DNA of 64,000 nucleotides from Prochlorococcus sp. RS04 (GTDB taxonomy: Bacteria; Cyanobacteriota; Cyanobacteriia; PCC-6307; Cyanobiaceae). Made by a program: the position numbers and the translations under genes. The first letter of the stretch is position 1. Every line of letters begins with the position of its first letter. Shown piece after piece: positions 8,179-17,973 of the stretch. Below the pieces are notes generated by a model, which worked only from the letters and a program-made list of their open reading frames with translations, had not been told where the DNA came from and made no database searches. Location: NCBI RefSeq assembly GCF_001989455.1, contig NZ_CP018346.1:1178001-1242000 (forward strand), written 5' to 3'.

Positions 8179-10241
8179 ATAATTTCTTTAATTTCAGAAC
8201 CTGAAAAAGAATCGGAATTATTAATAGCTCTTGTCAATAGTTCATCTTTATCAGATTGAGCTAAGGCTAAATCAAACCAGAAAGTTGTTCCTACTCCTAA
8301 TTCACTAGCCATGCGAATTTCCCCACCGTGTTTTTCTATTATTCCCCGAACTATAGATAAACCTAAACCGGTACCTTGCTCAGTATGAACAGAATTCTCT
8401 ACTCTATAAAAACGATCAAATATCTTTTCTTGATCAGCCTGCGATATTCCTGAGCCAGTATCAGCAATCTCAATTCTTACTTTTGGAAGTGGTGAAACTA
8501 ATTCACATTGAGGGGCTGCATCATTAGTAATACTTGGGGGGAAAGCTGGACAGGAATCTGGCCAAGTATAAGCTCTTATAATAAGGGAGCTGTTTTTTGG
8601 ACTAAATTTCAATCCATTACCCAGTAAATTATCAAAAACCTGTAAAAGTAAATCAAAATTTCCAAGAATTGGAGGAATAGTCTCCTCTATATCATGAGCT
8701 AATGATACATTTTTTTCTGTAGCATTAAGTCTATAATTTCTAAGAGTCTGTTCTATTGCTGGTTTAATGTCCATTTGCTCTAGTTGAACAATTTTCCCAG
8801 ACTCCAATCTTGATAAATCTAATACATCATTTACAAGTCTTGTTAACCTATCAGTCTCTGAATTTGCAATACCTAAAAATTCTATTTGTTCTTCATCAGA
8901 AAGCTGATCTTTTAAATCGTGTAAGGTCTCTACATAACTTTTGATATTAAAAAGTGGTGTCCTTAATTCGTGCGAAACATTACTAATAAATCTATTTTGT
9001 GCTGCGTTCAGTTCAACTTCTCTAGTTAAGTCTTGGATTGTTACAGCAATTCCTTTTAATTCAACTTTATTTGTATCTAAAACTGATTGCAAGACAATTC
9101 TTAAAGTTCTTGCTGGTTCTCCTAAACTAAACCTTAAATCGTCCTTCTCCTTTTCCCTGTTTAAAATAGATTCTATATTCGTATGTAAGTCGTTAGATAA
9201 AATTTCCGGTATTTCATTTAAAAAATACTTACCCTCTAAGAATCTTCCTTCCCAACGAAATAGTCTCTTAGCTGTTGGATTAGTAAGTACTATCTTGCCT
9301 TGAGAGTCCAATAATATAGCACCATCAGCCATTGTAGCTATAAGGGATTGTTGTTTGATTTGTGCAGCTTTTAGTTCTTCTATATTAGCCTCGTCATAAT
9401 TTTCTAACTGTGTGGCCATTCGGTTAAATCCATTTAAGAGTTCTCCAAGATCACCTGTCATAGGCAAAGAAATTCTCGATTTAAAATTCCCTTTTGAAAT
9501 TTCTCTAACACCTCTTACTAATTCTCTGACGGGTCTTGTAATAGTTAGTGCATTAAATACAGCGCCAAGTATTACTAAAACCCAAATAGAAATAAAAACT
9601 GCAATAGTTACCTCTCTAGTTAAGGCGGCACTGGCTAGTGCTTTTTTATTGGGGGTGACTCCCAAAGCTAAAGTTCCAAGATATTTGCCTTTCCACAACA
9701 TTGGGACAAAAACATCTGTAACTTGACCTTGAGGTGTCGCATGCTGTCTAACTAATGGGAATTGTGGTCTTTTTTTTAATTCTGAGGGTAGTTTTAGTCT
9801 TCGCGTGAGCTGAAACTGACTATCTGAGCTTGACGGTGTCGCGCTGATCGGTATCCCAAGTTGCACAACATCTTCAGCATCAGTAAAGAATATATAACGG
9901 AGGTTTCGACTTGATCTCCAAAATTTTTCAGCGACATTTGAAATTTCTTTTTTCTGGTTATTAGCGACTAATTCTGTAACATTCCCAGATAACAATAAAC
10001 CAAGATCTCGAGCATATCTGGTATCATTCATTCCTGCATCTCTTTGGATACTATTTAATGCAAAAAAAGTTATTCCTGTCATTAGGAGGCTTACGACAAG
10101 AGTTGCTATAGCTAACAACTTTGTTCTTAAACTGAATCCACCCCACCAAGCGATAAGTCCATTAATCCAATAGTTACTATTCATACCTTCGTTTTCAGTG
10201 ATGTTATATTTTCTATTTTCTCGCTTATTGCTATCTACCAT
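8175..10241 (-). CDS. nblS: Sensor histidine kinase, NblS/DspA (Hik33) type
   Basis: Order of parts: a TM helix at about 39-62, an extracytoplasmic sensor region, a second TM at about 212-235, HAMP (about 236-290), PAS (about 300-410), a HisKA dimerisation domain with phospho-acceptor H424 in SNVSHELRTPL, and a HATPase domain with N box (DNLLGNGLKFSP), G1 (ADTGSGIS) and G2 (GTGLGLSIV). This architecture and the 688-residue length match NblS/DspA, the essential cyanobacterial kinase that controls high-light and stress genes including hli genes. An insertion rich in Pro/Cys lies between the N and G1 boxes. It follows purD on the same strand with a 4-bp gap. Confidence 0.88.
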   Translation of the reverse strand: MVDSNKRENRKYNITENEGMNSNYWINGLIAWWGGFSLRTKLLAIATLVVSLLMTGITFFALNSIQRDAGMNDTRYARDLGLLLSGNVTELVANNQKKEISNVAEKFWRSSRNLRYIFFTDAEDVVQLGIPISATPSSSDSQFQLTRRLKLPSELKKRPQFPLVRQHATPQGQVTDVFVPMLWKGKYLGTLALGVTPNKKALASAALTREVTIAVFISIWVLVILGAVFNALTITRPVRELVRGVREISKGNFKSRISLPMTGDLGELLNGFNRMATQLENYDEANIEELKAAQIKQQSLIATMADGAILLDSQGKIVLTNPTAKRLFRWEGRFLEGKYFLNEIPEILSNDLHTNIESILNREKEKDDLRFSLGEPARTLRIVLQSVLDTNKVELKGIAVTIQDLTREVELNAAQNRFISNVSHELRTPLFNIKSYVETLHDLKDQLSDEEQIEFLGIANSETDRLTRLVNDVLDLSRLESGKIVQLEQMDIKPAIEQTLRNYRLNATEKNVSLAHDIEETIPPILGNFDLLLQVFDNLLGNGLKFSPKNSSLIIRAYTWPDSCPAFPPSITNDAAPQCELVSPLPKVRIEIADTGSGISQADQEKIFDRFYRVENSVHTEQGTGLGLSIVRGIIEKHGGEIRMASELGVGTTFWFDLALAQSDKDELLTRAINNSDSFSGSEIKEII

Positions 10242-10245
10242 TAGC

Positions 10246-11577
10246 TTAATTCTCCTTAGAATATTTTTTTCTGACTTGATAACCTATGTCATTTCTGAAG
10301 TAAATCCCCTCAAAATGAATTTTTTTTAAATTCTTATATGCTTTTTCAAAAACCATATCGAAATCTTTATCTTGGCAGACAATACTTAAGACTCTTCCAC
10401 CATTAGTTAATAATTTTCCATCTTCACTTAAAGAAGTACCTGAGTCAAAAATTTGGCAATCATTTGTGTCAATATTATCTATATTTATTTGAAAGCCAGT
10501 TTTATATTCGTGTGGGTAACCTTTAGAGGTGGCTATTACACAACCACTAACTTTATCAGAAGTATTAATTATTTCATCACCAGTTAAGTTTCCCATTGAG
10601 CATTTTTCTAAAAGAAATACAAAATTTTGATCCATCAAGGGCATTATTGTTTGGCATTCTGGATCACCAAATCTGCAATTATATTCTATAACTTTGGGCC
10701 CAGATTCTGTGATCATTAATCCAAAGTAAATTACGCCTCTATAGTCAATATTTCTTTTATTTAGTTCATTTATTGTGGGTTCAATTATCTCTTTCATAAT
10801 TCTATTAAGGTAATCTTCTGTTAATAATGGGGCAGGAGAATAAGCCCCCATACCTCCTGTATTCGGCCCTTTATCTTTCTCATTAAGTCGTTTGTGATCT
10901 TGGGCGGTTGGAAGTAATGTATATCTCTTTCCATCGCATAAAGCAAAAACTGAAACTTCTGGCCCTTGAATTCTTTCTTCTAGAACAACTACATTCCCAG
11001 AGTTCCCAAATCTACCATTCAAAATTGACTCTGCTGCTTTAAAGCATTCATCTTTTGAATTAGGAATAAAAACACCTTTACCTGAAGCTAGACCATCAGC
11101 TTTTACTACCAGTGGAATTGATACTGAATTGATGATTGTTTTTGCTTCTTCAATAGAATTGACTTTCCAAAAGTTTGCAGTTGGAATATTTGCGTCTTGC
11201 ATAAATTCCTTTGCCCAAGATTTACTAAATTCTAATTTTGCTCCATCTTTATTAGGGCCAAATACTTTAAAATCTTTTTGGCGAAGAAAATCAGCTAATC
11301 CATTTGCTAGAGGTATTTCTGGTCCAATTACAACTAAATCTATTTTAAGAGAATCAAGCTTTTCTAAAAGTTCATTTTTATTATTTACATCAATTTTTAT
11401 TCTTTCACATTTATTTATTCTTTCTGAACCAGCGTTACCAGGTATTAAATAAACTTTTTTAACTAATTCATTTTTTTGAATAGCCCAGGCTAAAGAGTTT
11501 TCTCTTCCGCCATTTCCAATAATTAAGATATTTTCTAATCTAATTAAGCTCCTAGAACTTGGTGAATGAATTCCCAT
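10246..11577 (-). CDS. purD: Phosphoribosylamine-glycine ligase
   Basis: This ATP-grasp enzyme performs step two of purine synthesis. The N-terminal NILIIGNGGRENSLAWA, the ATP-grasp lysine region LVVKADGLASGKGVF and the signature NTGGMGAYSPAP are all present. The 443-residue length fits, with about 14 extra N-terminal residues before the usual start. No start codon lies closer to the conserved core, because the candidate Leu is TTA. It is divergent from purC (132-bp gap), so two purine genes share a control region. Confidence 0.96.
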   Translation of the reverse strand: MGIHSPSSRSLIRLENILIIGNGGRENSLAWAIQKNELVKKVYLIPGNAGSERINKCERIKIDVNNKNELLEKLDSLKIDLVVIGPEIPLANGLADFLRQKDFKVFGPNKDGAKLEFSKSWAKEFMQDANIPTANFWKVNSIEEAKTIINSVSIPLVVKADGLASGKGVFIPNSKDECFKAAESILNGRFGNSGNVVVLEERIQGPEVSVFALCDGKRYTLLPTAQDHKRLNEKDKGPNTGGMGAYSPAPLLTEDYLNRIMKEIIEPTINELNKRNIDYRGVIYFGLMITESGPKVIEYNCRFGDPECQTIMPLMDQNFVFLLEKCSMGNLTGDEIINTSDKVSGCVIATSKGYPHEYKTGFQINIDNIDTNDCQIFDSGTSLSEDGKLLTNGGRVLSIVCQDKDFDMVFEKAYKNLKKIHFEGIYFRNDIGYQVRKKYSKEN

Positions 11578-11709
11578 ATATTTGTTTTAAAGGTTATGAG
11601 GTTTCGATGAATAATCAGTTAAAATGAATTAAAATCATTTGAAGTTGATCTCTAATAATTATGTTAATTACAAAAAGTACTTTAGTAATCATAATGAGGT
11701 TTTAAATTA

Positions 11710-12447
11710 ATGAATAATAAATATGAGTTGATATATGAAGGCAAAGCGAAAAAAGTATTTACTCATAATGATCCAAATAAAGTAAAAATTGAATTTAAAG
11801 ATGATGCTACAGCGTTTAATGCGTTGAAAAAAGAAAAGTTTGAAGGTAAAGGCAAACTTAATTGCTTAATAAGCGCAAGAATTTTTGAGATTCTCATTAA
11901 GAAAAATATTCCAACTCACTTTATTGAACTTGAAAATGAAAACACAATGATTGCAAAAAAAATGCAAATAATTCCATTAGAAATTGTTCTAAGAAATACT
12001 GCTTATGGTTCTTTGTGCAAACAAACCACTATTAAACCTAAAACTTTGTTATCAAAACCATTAATTGATATCTATCTAAAAAATGATGAACTTAATGATC
12101 CCCTCGTTACAAAAGATAGAATTGAATTAATGAATATATTAAGCTCTCATGATTTAGAGTTAATAATAAATTTAACCTTAAAAATTAATGTAATCTTGAA
12201 AAGTTTTTTTAAAAATATTCAACTTCAACTTGTAGATTTTAAATTGGAATTTGGTTATGATTCTTATAATAATATTATTTTAGGTGATGAAATAAGTCCT
12301 GATAATTGTAGATTGTGGGATCTAAATCAAAAAAATGATATTATTGTAAGTCTTGATAAGGATAGATTTAGAAATGATTTAGGAGGCCTGATTGAAGCTT
12401 ATAGTGAAATCCACAGAAGAATAAACGATTTTCTTAAACCTAATTGA
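11710..12447 (+). CDS. purC: SAICAR synthetase
   Basis: PurC adds aspartate to CAIR in purine synthesis. The start YELIYEGKAKKVF, the PLEIVLRNTAYGS motif and the ISPDNCRLWD motif with LVDFKLEFG are diagnostic. The length of 245 residues is normal. It lies just upstream of bamA on the same strand with a 36-bp gap. Confidence 0.96.
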   Translation: MNNKYELIYEGKAKKVFTHNDPNKVKIEFKDDATAFNALKKEKFEGKGKLNCLISARIFEILIKKNIPTHFIELENENTMIAKKMQIIPLEIVLRNTAYGSLCKQTTIKPKTLLSKPLIDIYLKNDELNDPLVTKDRIELMNILSSHDLELIINLTLKINVILKSFFKNIQLQLVDFKLEFGYDSYNNIILGDEISPDNCRLWDLNQKNDIIVSLDKDRFRNDLGGLIEAYSEIHRRINDFLKPN

Positions 12448-12483
12448 ATAAATCATGACTTATTTATCTTAATCACAAGTACC

Positions 12484-14622
12484 ATGCAAAAACATTTTTT
12501 AAAAATTGGAAAGGTTTTCATAAATGTTGCCTGCTCTCCCTTGATTTTGATATCAAATAATTCAGAACTGGCTGCAAAATATTTGCCAAATGAAGTTGAT
12601 CAATCAATAAAAACCTTAGAAATACCAAGTATTAATAATATTTTATTTCAAGGGATTGAAATTAAAAAAGAGAAAAAATTTCTTCTTGCAGAAAATAATA
12701 ATGATATTAATGAAGAAAGTGTTCTTATCTCAGAAATAATTATCGAAGGTTGGGAAAATCATCCTGAGGGTAGAAAACTTGAATTGGCTGCATATGATTC
12801 CATGAGCATAAAGCCTGGAAGTATTGTTGATAATAAAATTTTAAATCAAGACCTTAATGCAATATATGCTAGTGGTTGGTTTTCAGGAGTTAAAATAAAG
12901 TCTCAAGATGGGCCACTTGGTGTGAGGCTAATAGTGAATGTAGTGCCTAATCCAATCTTGAAGAAAGTTGAACTTAACCCAATAAATTCCATTGTCTCCA
13001 ATGAATACGTAGATGATATTTTTAAAAATTATTATGGGACAACTCTTAATTTAAAGGAATTTCAAAATAAGATAGAAATAATAAAAGAACGTTATGAAAA
13101 AGCTGGTTATTCTTTAGCTAGAATTAATAGCCCAGATAGGATCTCTGAGAACGGAGTAGTAATATTAAAAGTTTCTGAGGGAATTATATCTGACGTAAAA
13201 ATAAGATTCCCAAATTCTGATGGTGATTTTATTATTGATGGAAAACCTAGAAAAGGAAAAACAAAAGACTGGGTTATTAAGAGAGAATTAAAAACACAAC
13301 CTGGTACCATTTTTAATAGAAAAATTTTAGAAGCTGATATCGGAAGACTCTATGCCACTTCATTATTTGATGATGTAAAGGTTTCTCTTGGCCCTGATAA
13401 TTTAAATCCTGGTCAAGTCATAATTTTTTTAGACTTGAGTGAACAAAGAACAGGGTCGTTAACGGGTGGACTTGGTTATAGCAATAGTTCAGGTATCTTC
13501 GCATCAATTGGTTTGCAGGAAACAAATGCTCTAGGAAGAGCATGGTCTACAAATTTAAATCTAAATTTTGGAGAATATTCAACCACCTATAATTTTTCTT
13601 TATCTGATCCATGGATTAAAGGAGATAAACATAAAACATCTTTTAGAACAAATATTTTTTTAAGTAGAGATTATCCACAAGAATTTAAAAGTGAAAATAA
13701 TGGGAAATTATATGCAGTAGATGATCAAACACCATCTAGCTCAGATACTTTTTCATCAATAGTTTTAGAAAAAACAGGAGGTGGATTTTCTTTCTCAAGG
13801 CCATTAAATGGTGGAGACCCATTTAAGGTCGCTAAATGGAGAGTCCTTGCAGGAATGAATTTTAAGAAAGTAAAGATGATTGATGGTGATGGAAACAAAA
13901 AACCCTATGGTGACCGAACGCCAACCACAACCAAAAATAATATAAGCGATATTATTTGTATTGGATTTACGCCAAATGATGGTTCATGCCCTGATGAAAA
14001 TACATTAGTGAGTGTTATTGCAAGTACTTCTAGAAATAATTTGAACAATCCCATCAACCCAACAGAAGGAAATAAATTTAGCTTTGGTACCGAACAATTT
14101 ATTTCAGTCGGGAAAAACTCCCCAACTTTTAATAGAATGAGAGCCTCATATTCATTTTTTGTGCCAACAAAAATAATAAATTTAACGAAAGCATGCAAGT
14201 CTAGTAATGCTAATAGCGAAGATTGTCCTCAAGCGATTGGATTTCAATTTAAAGCCGGAACTATTATTGGAGAATTGCCTCCTTACGAAGCATTTTGTAT
14301 GGGAGGAACTTCCTCTATTAGAGGTTGGGCATCTTGTGATTTGGCAGTAAGTAGAAGTTTTGTTGAGGGCACAGCAGAATATAGATTCCCTGTTTGGAGA
14401 ATGATATCTGGAGCTTTATTCGTCGATGCAGGAAGTGATCTAGGCTCTCAAGAGCAAGTTCCTGGAAAACCCGGTAAATTATTGCAAAAATCAGGCTCTG
14501 GTTTTTCTCTTGGAGGGGGAGTTGGGGTAAAAACGCCAATAGGTCCATTAAGATTAGATGTTGCTAGCAAGGACCTAAGTGGTGATTGGAGATATACACT
14601 TGGAGTTGGATGGAAGTTTTAA
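12484..14622 (+). CDS. bamA: Omp85/BamA-family outer-membrane assembly protein
   Basis: This Omp85 protein inserts beta-barrel proteins into the outer membrane and is the cyanobacterial counterpart of chloroplast Toc75/OEP80. A poorly formed export signal lies at the N-terminus. POTRA-like repeats cover roughly residues 78-320 (SEIIIEGWENHPEG, PILKKVELN, ISDVKIRFPN). The barrel follows (about 330-712) with the family L6 motif as SSIRGW and the closing strands EGTAEYRFPVW and LSGDWRYTLGVGWKF, ending in Phe as outer-membrane proteins do. It is 712 residues long. The lpxC GTG follows its stop codon with no gap, tying barrel assembly to lipid A synthesis. Confidence 0.92.
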   Translation: MQKHFLKIGKVFINVACSPLILISNNSELAAKYLPNEVDQSIKTLEIPSINNILFQGIEIKKEKKFLLAENNNDINEESVLISEIIIEGWENHPEGRKLELAAYDSMSIKPGSIVDNKILNQDLNAIYASGWFSGVKIKSQDGPLGVRLIVNVVPNPILKKVELNPINSIVSNEYVDDIFKNYYGTTLNLKEFQNKIEIIKERYEKAGYSLARINSPDRISENGVVILKVSEGIISDVKIRFPNSDGDFIIDGKPRKGKTKDWVIKRELKTQPGTIFNRKILEADIGRLYATSLFDDVKVSLGPDNLNPGQVIIFLDLSEQRTGSLTGGLGYSNSSGIFASIGLQETNALGRAWSTNLNLNFGEYSTTYNFSLSDPWIKGDKHKTSFRTNIFLSRDYPQEFKSENNGKLYAVDDQTPSSSDTFSSIVLEKTGGGFSFSRPLNGGDPFKVAKWRVLAGMNFKKVKMIDGDGNKKPYGDRTPTTTKNNISDIICIGFTPNDGSCPDENTLVSVIASTSRNNLNNPINPTEGNKFSFGTEQFISVGKNSPTFNRMRASYSFFVPTKIINLTKACKSSNANSEDCPQAIGFQFKAGTIIGELPPYEAFCMGGTSSIRGWASCDLAVSRSFVEGTAEYRFPVWRMISGALFVDAGSDLGSQEQVPGKPGKLLQKSGSGFSLGGGVGVKTPIGPLRLDVASKDLSGDWRYTLGVGWKF

Positions 14623-15459
14623 GTGTTTTCCTGGCCTTCTAATTATGATTCTTGCTATACCTTGGCTGGTGTTATCTCCAGAGAGGGTATAGGCCTACAT
14701 AGCGGAGAAAAAACAAGAGTTACAATTTCTCCATATGAGAAAGAAGGATATTATGTCTCTTTTAGGGATAAACCTAACGAGATTTTTAAATTAACTCAGG
14801 ATTTAATTGGGAGTACGATGCTTTGTACTGCGGTTAAATTAGGAGGGAGAAATTTGTACACTATCGAACATTTATTATCTTCAATGGCAGGGTGCGGGTT
14901 GAGTTATATACATATTGAGGTTGATGGGAAAGAGATTCCTCTTTTAGATGGGTCGGCAATCCAGTGGGTTAGGGATTTTGAGGAAGTGGGGATAAAAAAG
15001 GCACCTAGACCAGATAATTTTTTTCGAGAGATTAATAAATCAATAATCCTAAATAAAGAAGGCTCAGTTATAGCAGCAACTCCTTCTGAAAAAACCACAA
15101 TTATATCCACCATAAGTTTTGCCTATAAAGCAATTGGAAATCAAACTTTTGTAATTGATTTAAATCCAAAAAGTTTTGTTGAAATGATTGCGCCTGCCAG
15201 AACATTTGGTTTTAAAGATCAATTTCAAGAGTTAAGTGAACTTGGATTAATAAAAGGTGGAAGTTTGGAAAATGCCCTCGTTTGTGATGGTGATAAATGG
15301 GTTAATCCACCATTAAGATTTGATAATGAACCAATAAGACATAAAATTTTAGACCTAATTGGGGACTTGGCTTTGGTAGGGTTACCTAAGGCTCAAATTT
15401 TAGTTTATAAAGGATCACATTCTTTAAATGCTTTATTGGCCTCATCGCTAAAAAATTAA
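14623..15459 (+). CDS. lpxC: UDP-3-O-acyl-N-acetylglucosamine deacetylase
   Basis: LpxC is the zinc deacetylase that commits flux to lipid A. Zinc ligands appear in EHLLSSMAG (His) and in [12 protein letters not shown] (His and Asp), with the early GIGLHSGE motif. The 278 residues are about 25 fewer than E. coli LpxC. The start is a GTG placed immediately after the bamA stop, so translation is probably coupled. It is followed by fabZ after 17 bp. Confidence 0.95.
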   Translation: MFSWPSNYDSCYTLAGVISREGIGLHSGEKTRVTISPYEKEGYYVSFRDKPNEIFKLTQDLIGSTMLCTAVKLGGRNLYTIEHLLSSMAGCGLSYIHIEVDGKEIPLLDGSAIQWVRDFEEVGIKKAPRPDNFFREINKSIILNKEGSVIAATPSEKTTIISTISFAYKAIGNQTFVIDLNPKSFVEMIAPARTFGFKDQFQELSELGLIKGGSLENALVCDGDKWVNPPLRFDNEPIRHKILDLIGDLALVGLPKAQILVYKGSHSLNALLASSLKN

Positions 15460-15476
15460 CTTTATCTTTAATTGTT

Positions 15477-15935
15477 TTGGAAAATAAATTATCCAATGAA
15501 AATAATCAACTTTCCTCTGAGCACATACTAGGTTTATTACCTCATAGATACCCCTTTGCCCTAGTGGACAAAGTTATAGAGAATATTCCTGGGGAGAGAG
15601 CTGTTGCAGTAAAAAATGTAACTATCAATGAGCCTCAATTTCAGGGACACTTTCCTGAGAGACCCTTGATGCCAGGGGTTCTTATTGTGGAATCAATGGC
15701 CCAAGTTGGTGGAATAATTGTAACGCAAATGCCCGATCTTCCTAAAGGACTTTTCGTCTTCGCTGGAATCAATAATGTTAAATTCAGAAAACCAGTTGTA
15801 CCTGGAGATCAATTGATAATTTCTTGTGAGTTATTATCTATTAAAAGACAAAGATTTGGGAAGGTTAAAGGTGAGGCGCATGTTGATGGGAAGTTGGTTT
15901 GTTCTGGAGAATTAATGTTTTCATTAGTTGAATAG
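15477..15935 (+). CDS. fabZ: (3R)-hydroxyacyl-ACP dehydratase
   Basis: This hot-dog-fold dehydratase of type II fatty-acid synthesis has the catalytic His in [13 protein letters not shown] and the Glu in [12 protein letters not shown]. The length of 152 residues is standard. The start is TTG. It sits between lpxC and lpxA, a widespread arrangement that balances fatty-acid and lipid A synthesis at the shared hydroxyacyl-ACP pool. Confidence 0.95.
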   Translation: MENKLSNENNQLSSEHILGLLPHRYPFALVDKVIENIPGERAVAVKNVTINEPQFQGHFPERPLMPGVLIVESMAQVGGIIVTQMPDLPKGLFVFAGINNVKFRKPVVPGDQLIISCELLSIKRQRFGKVKGEAHVDGKLVCSGELMFSLVE

Positions 15936-15939
15936 GAAT

Positions 15940-16782
15940 ATGGATTATAAAAATACTGAATTAAATGCAAGCTTTAGTGGTGTAAAAGTTCATCCAAATG
16001 CTTATGTTGATCCAAGTGCCGAATTACATGATGGAGTTATTGTTTCTCAAGGAGCTATTATCGGTCCTGATGTGACTATCGGGAAAGGAACAGAAATAGG
16101 CCCCAACGCGGTTATTTCAGGAAGAACTCAAATTGGTCAGAACAATAAAGTTTTCCCAAGTGTTTTTATAGGTCTTGATCCTCAAGACCTCAAATATAAA
16201 GGGGCCCCTACTGAAGTAATTATTGGAGATAATAATACTTTCAGAGAATGTGTAACTATTAATAAAGCAACAGATGAAGGAGAAAAAACTATTATTGGCA
16301 ATAATAATTTGTTGATGGCTTATACTCACATCGGACATAATTGTGAACTAGGTAACAGGATAGTTCTATCAAATAGTGTTCAAGTTGCGGGCCATGTGAA
16401 GATTGAAGATAAAGCTATTATCGGTGGTTGTTTAGGTATTCATCAATTTGTACATATTGGATATTTAGCAATGATTGGAGGGATGACTAGAGTAGATAGA
16501 GATGTACCTCCTTTTTGTTTGGCGGAAGGGCATCCAGGAAGATTGAGAGGTTTAAATAGGATTGGAATTAAGAGAAGTGGTTTAATGGAAAATAAAGATT
16601 TTGACTTAAAGTTACTTCAAAGTACTTGGAATCTACTTTTTAAATCTAATGATGCGATTTCAAATTCATTAGAAAAAGTAATGAAAGGAAAATTAGATAT
16701 TTCATCTTCAAGATTATGTAATTTTTTAAAAGAGTCAATATCTAAAGAAAGACGAGGACCTATGCCTGTAGTGAATTTATGA
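15940..16782 (+). CDS. lpxA: UDP-N-acetylglucosamine acyltransferase
   Basis: LpxA is a left-handed parallel beta-helix enzyme that transfers hydroxyacyl chains to UDP-GlcNAc. Hexapeptide repeats run from about residue 15 to 185 (for example IGPDVTIGKGTEIGPNAVI). The catalytic-His region LMAYTHIGHNCELG and the IGGMTRVDRDVPPF block are present. I chose the ATG at 15940, which has a TAGGA upstream. An in-frame TTG at 15928 inside the fabZ end is the alternative. The lpxB ATG overlaps its stop. Confidence 0.94.
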   Translation: MDYKNTELNASFSGVKVHPNAYVDPSAELHDGVIVSQGAIIGPDVTIGKGTEIGPNAVISGRTQIGQNNKVFPSVFIGLDPQDLKYKGAPTEVIIGDNNTFRECVTINKATDEGEKTIIGNNNLLMAYTHIGHNCELGNRIVLSNSVQVAGHVKIEDKAIIGGCLGIHQFVHIGYLAMIGGMTRVDRDVPPFCLAEGHPGRLRGLNRIGIKRSGLMENKDFDLKLLQSTWNLLFKSNDAISNSLEKVMKGKLDISSSRLCNFLKESISKERRGPMPVVNL

Positions 16783-17957
16783 ATAAAAAGATATTTATAA
16801 GTACTGGGGAAGTCTCTGGAGATTTGCACGGAAGTTTGTTATCAAAAGCATTATTAGATGAAGCTAAAAAAAAATTTATAGATTTAGAAATTTGTGGATT
16901 AGGCGGAGAAAGGATGAAGAAAGAAGGTGTAAAAATTCTTCAAGATACTACATCAATTAGTGCAATAGGAATTTGGGAGGCTTTACCTCTTATTATCCCA
17001 ACAATAAGAATTCAAAAAAGGTTCTATAGATTATTAAAAAAATATCCTCCTGATTGCTTAATTTTGATTGACTATATGGGACCTAATATAAAAATTGGTA
17101 CAAAATTAAAAAGATCGAAGACTAAAATTCCAATTTTCTACTATATTGCTCCTCAAGAGTGGGCTTGGAGGGTTGGCAATAATACTACAACAAATCTAAT
17201 AAAGTTTTCTGATAAGATTTTTGCAATTTTTAAGAAAGAAGCAGCTTTTTACAAAAAGAGGGGCGGAAATGTTTTTTGGGTTGGACATCCAATGATTGAT
17301 TTAACAAAAAAACTTCCTCTAAAGAAAGATGCTAGAGCTATGTTAAACCTTCGCCCAGATCAAAACATCATACTTTTAATGCCCGCATCAAGACCTCAAG
17401 AATTGCGTTATATATTACCTACTTTTATGAAATCGGCTAAAAAATTGCAACAAAAATATCCAAGTTTGGTTGTTTATATTCCCTCCTGTCGAGATGCTTT
17501 TGATGAAATATTCAAAAAAGCCTTTAGAAAATATCAAGTTAAAGGACTTGTTATTTCTCAAAAAGATAGTACAAAATTAAAGCCTTATATTTATTCCCTA
17601 ACTAAAATTGCTCTTTGTAAATCTGGAACAGTTAATATGGAGTTAGCTTTGTATGGTATCCCACAGATTGTTGGTTATAGAGTAAGTAGGGTAACTGCTT
17701 TTATTGCTAAAAAAATTCTCAATTTTAAAGTAAAATTTATTTCCCCTGTAAATTTGTTAGTTAATAAATTAATCATCCCTGAGTTTGTACAAAAGGAGTT
17801 TGATGAAAAGAAAATTTTCTATAAATCTTGTAGGCTTCTTGATGGGAAGTCAGAAAAAATGAAAATTAAAAAAGGTTATGCTTTTTTAAAAAAAGAATTA
17901 GGAGAAGAGGGCGTAGTCCAGAGAGCTGCTAAGGAGATTATTAATTCTATTATTTGA
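16779..17957 (+). CDS. lpxB: Lipid-A-disaccharide synthase
   Basis: LpxB is a GT19 glycosyltransferase that joins lipid X to UDP-diacylglucosamine. The N-terminal FISTGEVSGDLHGSLL, the YYIAPQEWAWR motif and the C-terminal LCKSGTVNMELALYG block are characteristic. The 392-residue length is normal. The ATG overlaps the lpxA stop by 4 bp. No lpxD, lpxK or Kdo genes occur in this window, in keeping with the simplified lipid A described for marine picocyanobacteria. Confidence 0.95.
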   Translation: MNKKIFISTGEVSGDLHGSLLSKALLDEAKKKFIDLEICGLGGERMKKEGVKILQDTTSISAIGIWEALPLIIPTIRIQKRFYRLLKKYPPDCLILIDYMGPNIKIGTKLKRSKTKIPIFYYIAPQEWAWRVGNNTTTNLIKFSDKIFAIFKKEAAFYKKRGGNVFWVGHPMIDLTKKLPLKKDARAMLNLRPDQNIILLMPASRPQELRYILPTFMKSAKKLQQKYPSLVVYIPSCRDAFDEIFKKAFRKYQVKGLVISQKDSTKLKPYIYSLTKIALCKSGTVNMELALYGIPQIVGYRVSRVTAFIAKKILNFKVKFISPVNLLVNKLIIPEFVQKEFDEKKIFYKSCRLLDGKSEKMKIKKGYAFLKKELGEEGVVQRAAKEIINSII

Positions 17958-17973
17958 ACTTTATAATAAAAAA

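Noticed and set aside
8941-9726. Two open frames of 104-120 codons antisense to nblS
   Set aside because: They are shadows of the kinase coding sequence. Residue composition mirrors the complementary codons, with no motifs.
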